DNA from: Desulfuromusa sp.
GTDB taxonomy: Bacteria > Desulfobacterota > Desulfuromonadia > Desulfuromonadales > Geopsychrobacteraceae
Assembly (NCBI GenBank): GCA_029933365.1
Contig: JAOZOH010000075.1
Location: 1 to 14,231, forward strand
Direction: 5' to 3'
Length of the DNA stretch: 14,231 nt
Positions 12,460 through 14,231 of this stretch are shown in pieces. How positions within the stretch are numbered: the first letter of the stretch is position 1; every line of letters starts with the position of its first letter. The notes below the pieces were generated by a model. That model searched no databases. It was not told the origin of the DNA and worked only from the letters and a program-made list of their open reading frames with translations. The translations under genes were made by a program, and so were the position numbers.

Positions 12460-14219
12460 TAGAATCAGTAATAAAAAAAACAAATATGTACTATTCTGAT
12501 TCTTCTTTGAATAATTTATTAAATATTATTCCCTCTTTAAAAAATAAGAGTATATTGTTTATAGGTAAAAGTAGTTCTGAAATAATTGATACTATTCTTA
12601 ATTATGATTGTGAATTATTTATTTTAGAACAGAAGGAAATGATTAAAATAAAAAGTAAACAATCAGATTCTTTGGAACAATGTAAATCATTACAAGTAAA
12701 TAAATATGACTTCTGTATAATAGTAGAGCCAGATATTTTATTGGGAAACTGCTCATTTTCAACTTCCAGAAAAATATTTCATAATATATTTAAATGCCTT
12801 AGTGAATCAGGAATACTATTTATTGGAAATTTGAAATTCATTAGAAGCAAAATCTTTATTAAGTTCATTCTTGATAGAGGTATATTTAATAAAATAGAAA
12901 ATTATTATTGTTTACCGTCAATTTTTGACCCTCAGGTGATCTATCCATTGTCACAGGATCGAAAGTACACAGTACGTATTATAACGGAAAATTTTTTCAA
13001 AAATTGGACTTTAAAAATACTTTTTAAAAATATCGTAAAGTATTTTTTTGTTAAAACTACTTCAACATTAAACCCTTTCATGGATACTATTTTAATTGCT
13101 AGAAAATCTACCAATAGTAAAATGCCGTCAATTAAACACCGCACAATAAATTGTGAGGTGCGGTCATTCCTGTTTGATTACAGAAAACTTTTACCCTCAC
13201 GCAATGGACACTTTAATAAGCAAAAAATAAATATTTACAATGTGAAGCCCAACTTTACGGATTTATATATTGTCTGGTTGTCTAAGGGGTCAAAATATGT
13301 AGGGTTAGGATATTCAAAAGGTAAAAACGGTATGGAACTTGTTAAAATAATAAAGAAATGTAATGTTAATTCTAAGCATTATGAAAACGTTTATAATCAA
13401 TATAAAATAACTAATTTACTTAATGAATATAAAAATGAATTTAAAAATAATAGCTTAGATATCCCATTATGTATTTATTTTGAAAAAAACAGTGAAAATA
13501 TAACATTTATAGAGTCACCAGTTAAAGGTAAAATACTATCAACCCTAAGGAGAAAATTTATTCATAAAAATTCGTACCATAAATATGAATTTCTTATTGA
13601 TGGTTTTATTGATAAACAAAATTATATGCATCGATTTTTATCTGAGAATATTAAAGATTTATTGCCTGTAGTCCCATGCAAATATTTTATAAATAACATA
13701 GATAAAAACTGCAAATACCTGAATGATTATTCAAGGTATAATAACTATAGTGCTAATGTTCAGCATGGTGATTTTACAATAGAAAATTTACTATATAATA
13801 ATATTAATAATACCTGGGGTGTTATTGATTTTGAATGGATGGCTCGAGGATATCCTTTCATGTTTGATTTATTTTATTTAATTATTTCTATTGAATATAG
13901 GGAGATTACTAAAATAAATGATGTGTACATAGATCGTTGTTTTGTGTCTTTTGTTGACACTTTTTTTAGAGTGAACTGGTATTCAAAAAAAATAAAAAAT
14001 ATTCTTATTAAGTATTGTGATCAGAATAAAATTACATATGAGAGAATTTATGATTATCTGTTAGATACTCTGTTGTTAACTTTTAATAGAATTTATTACT
14101 CTGAAGAGAAAAAAGACTATTCTGAACTGTATAGGAAGATGTTATGTTTTAGTTTGAAAAATAAACATAATTTTATAGGCTCGTCAGCAGAATCTGTGGA
14201 GATACTCAGGTTCCGGTAA
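12456..14219 (+). CDS. Methyltransferase-like / phosphotransferase (APH-fold) two-domain protein
   Basis: A 587-residue protein. The C-terminal part carries the kinase signature of the APH/choline-kinase fold: H437-G-D439-FTIE-N444 in VQHGDFTIENLLY, then D458 in VIDFEW and ARGYPFMFDLFYL. It should phosphorylate a small molecule or sugar. The first ~210 residues look like a degenerate class I methyltransferase: ILFIGKSSSE where a glycine-rich SAM loop is expected, YDFCIIVEPD, and SGILFIGNL. The glycines are mostly lost, so SAM binding is doubtful. The gene is far more AT-rich than its neighbours, with many ATA, AAT, AAA and TTA codons, which suggests separate acquisition. It starts 179 bases after the glycosyltransferase with no good ribosome site. 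The substrate and link to EPS are inferred only from position. Confidence 0.7.
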   Translation: MIESVIKKTNMYYSDSSLNNLLNIIPSLKNKSILFIGKSSSEIIDTILNYDCELFILEQKEMIKIKSKQSDSLEQCKSLQVNKYDFCIIVEPDILLGNCSFSTSRKIFHNIFKCLSESGILFIGNLKFIRSKIFIKFILDRGIFNKIENYYCLPSIFDPQVIYPLSQDRKYTVRIITENFFKNWTLKILFKNIVKYFFVKTTSTLNPFMDTILIARKSTNSKMPSIKHRTINCEVRSFLFDYRKLLPSRNGHFNKQKINIYNVKPNFTDLYIVWLSKGSKYVGLGYSKGKNGMELVKIIKKCNVNSKHYENVYNQYKITNLLNEYKNEFKNNSLDIPLCIYFEKNSENITFIESPVKGKILSTLRRKFIHKNSYHKYEFLIDGFIDKQNYMHRFLSENIKDLLPVVPCKYFINNIDKNCKYLNDYSRYNNYSANVQHGDFTIENLLYNNINNTWGVIDFEWMARGYPFMFDLFYLIISIEYREITKINDVYIDRCFVSFVDTFFRVNWYSKKIKNILIKYCDQNKITYERIYDYLLDTLLLTFNRIYYSEEKKDYSELYRKMLCFSLKNKHNFIGSSAESVEILRFR

Positions 14220-14231
14220 CTTGCCAAGTTC

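Overview
The window reads as one stretch of a Gram-negative bacterial chromosome carrying part of an exosortase-linked exopolysaccharide (EPS) locus. The evidence is an exosortase, a separate EpsI protein, an acyl-CoA ligase and a FemAB-like protein of the types that accompany PEP-CTERM/exosortase systems, and a lipoprotein with a proteobacterial-type lipobox. Moderate-to-low GC, this gene set and the abundance of toxin-antitoxin (TA) genes would suit a Desulfuromonas/Geobacter-like or other environmental proteobacterium. I cannot assign a taxon from the sequence alone. All confident genes are on the + strand.

Layout. (1) 17-1567: exosortase-associated acyl-CoA ligase, bracketed by a perfect 13-bp inverted repeat (1-13 and 1564-1576). 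(2) 1564-4739: about 3.2 kb in which three TA modules alternate with related, roughly 290-410 bp, non-coding repeat elements. The modules are an addiction-module antitoxin with a RelE/ParE toxin, an MNT antitoxin with a frameshifted HepT toxin, and a small antitoxin with a ParE-like toxin. The elements are built from 10-bp-phased units and have TTAGCC-type inverted ends. (3) 4740-12276: a compact cluster of nine genes: FemAB-like protein, DegT-type aminotransferase, SGNH-like lipoprotein, two hexapeptide acyltransferases, exosortase, EpsI, a third hexapeptide acyltransferase and a GT4 glycosyltransferase. Neighbours overlap or are at most 21 bases apart, so one operon is likely. (4) 12277-12459: an unexplained open frame without a clear start, ending in an ATGA overlap with the next gene. 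(5) 12456-14219: a strikingly AT-rich 587-codon gene joining a degenerate methyltransferase-like region to an APH/choline-kinase-like phosphotransferase domain.

How it fits together. The GT4 enzyme would add sugar residues to a polysaccharide or lipid-linked precursor. The aminotransferase would make an amino sugar. The three hexapeptide enzymes, the ligase and perhaps the SGNH lipoprotein would attach or adjust acyl groups. The exosortase and EpsI would handle envelope sorting of target proteins, none of which is visible here. The TA/repeat block separates the ligase from the genes it would be expected to work with and looks like a modular insertion site. The most interesting signal is this array of repeat elements alternating with TA cassettes, together with the way the same repeat ends abut the ligase gene's start and contain its stop codon.
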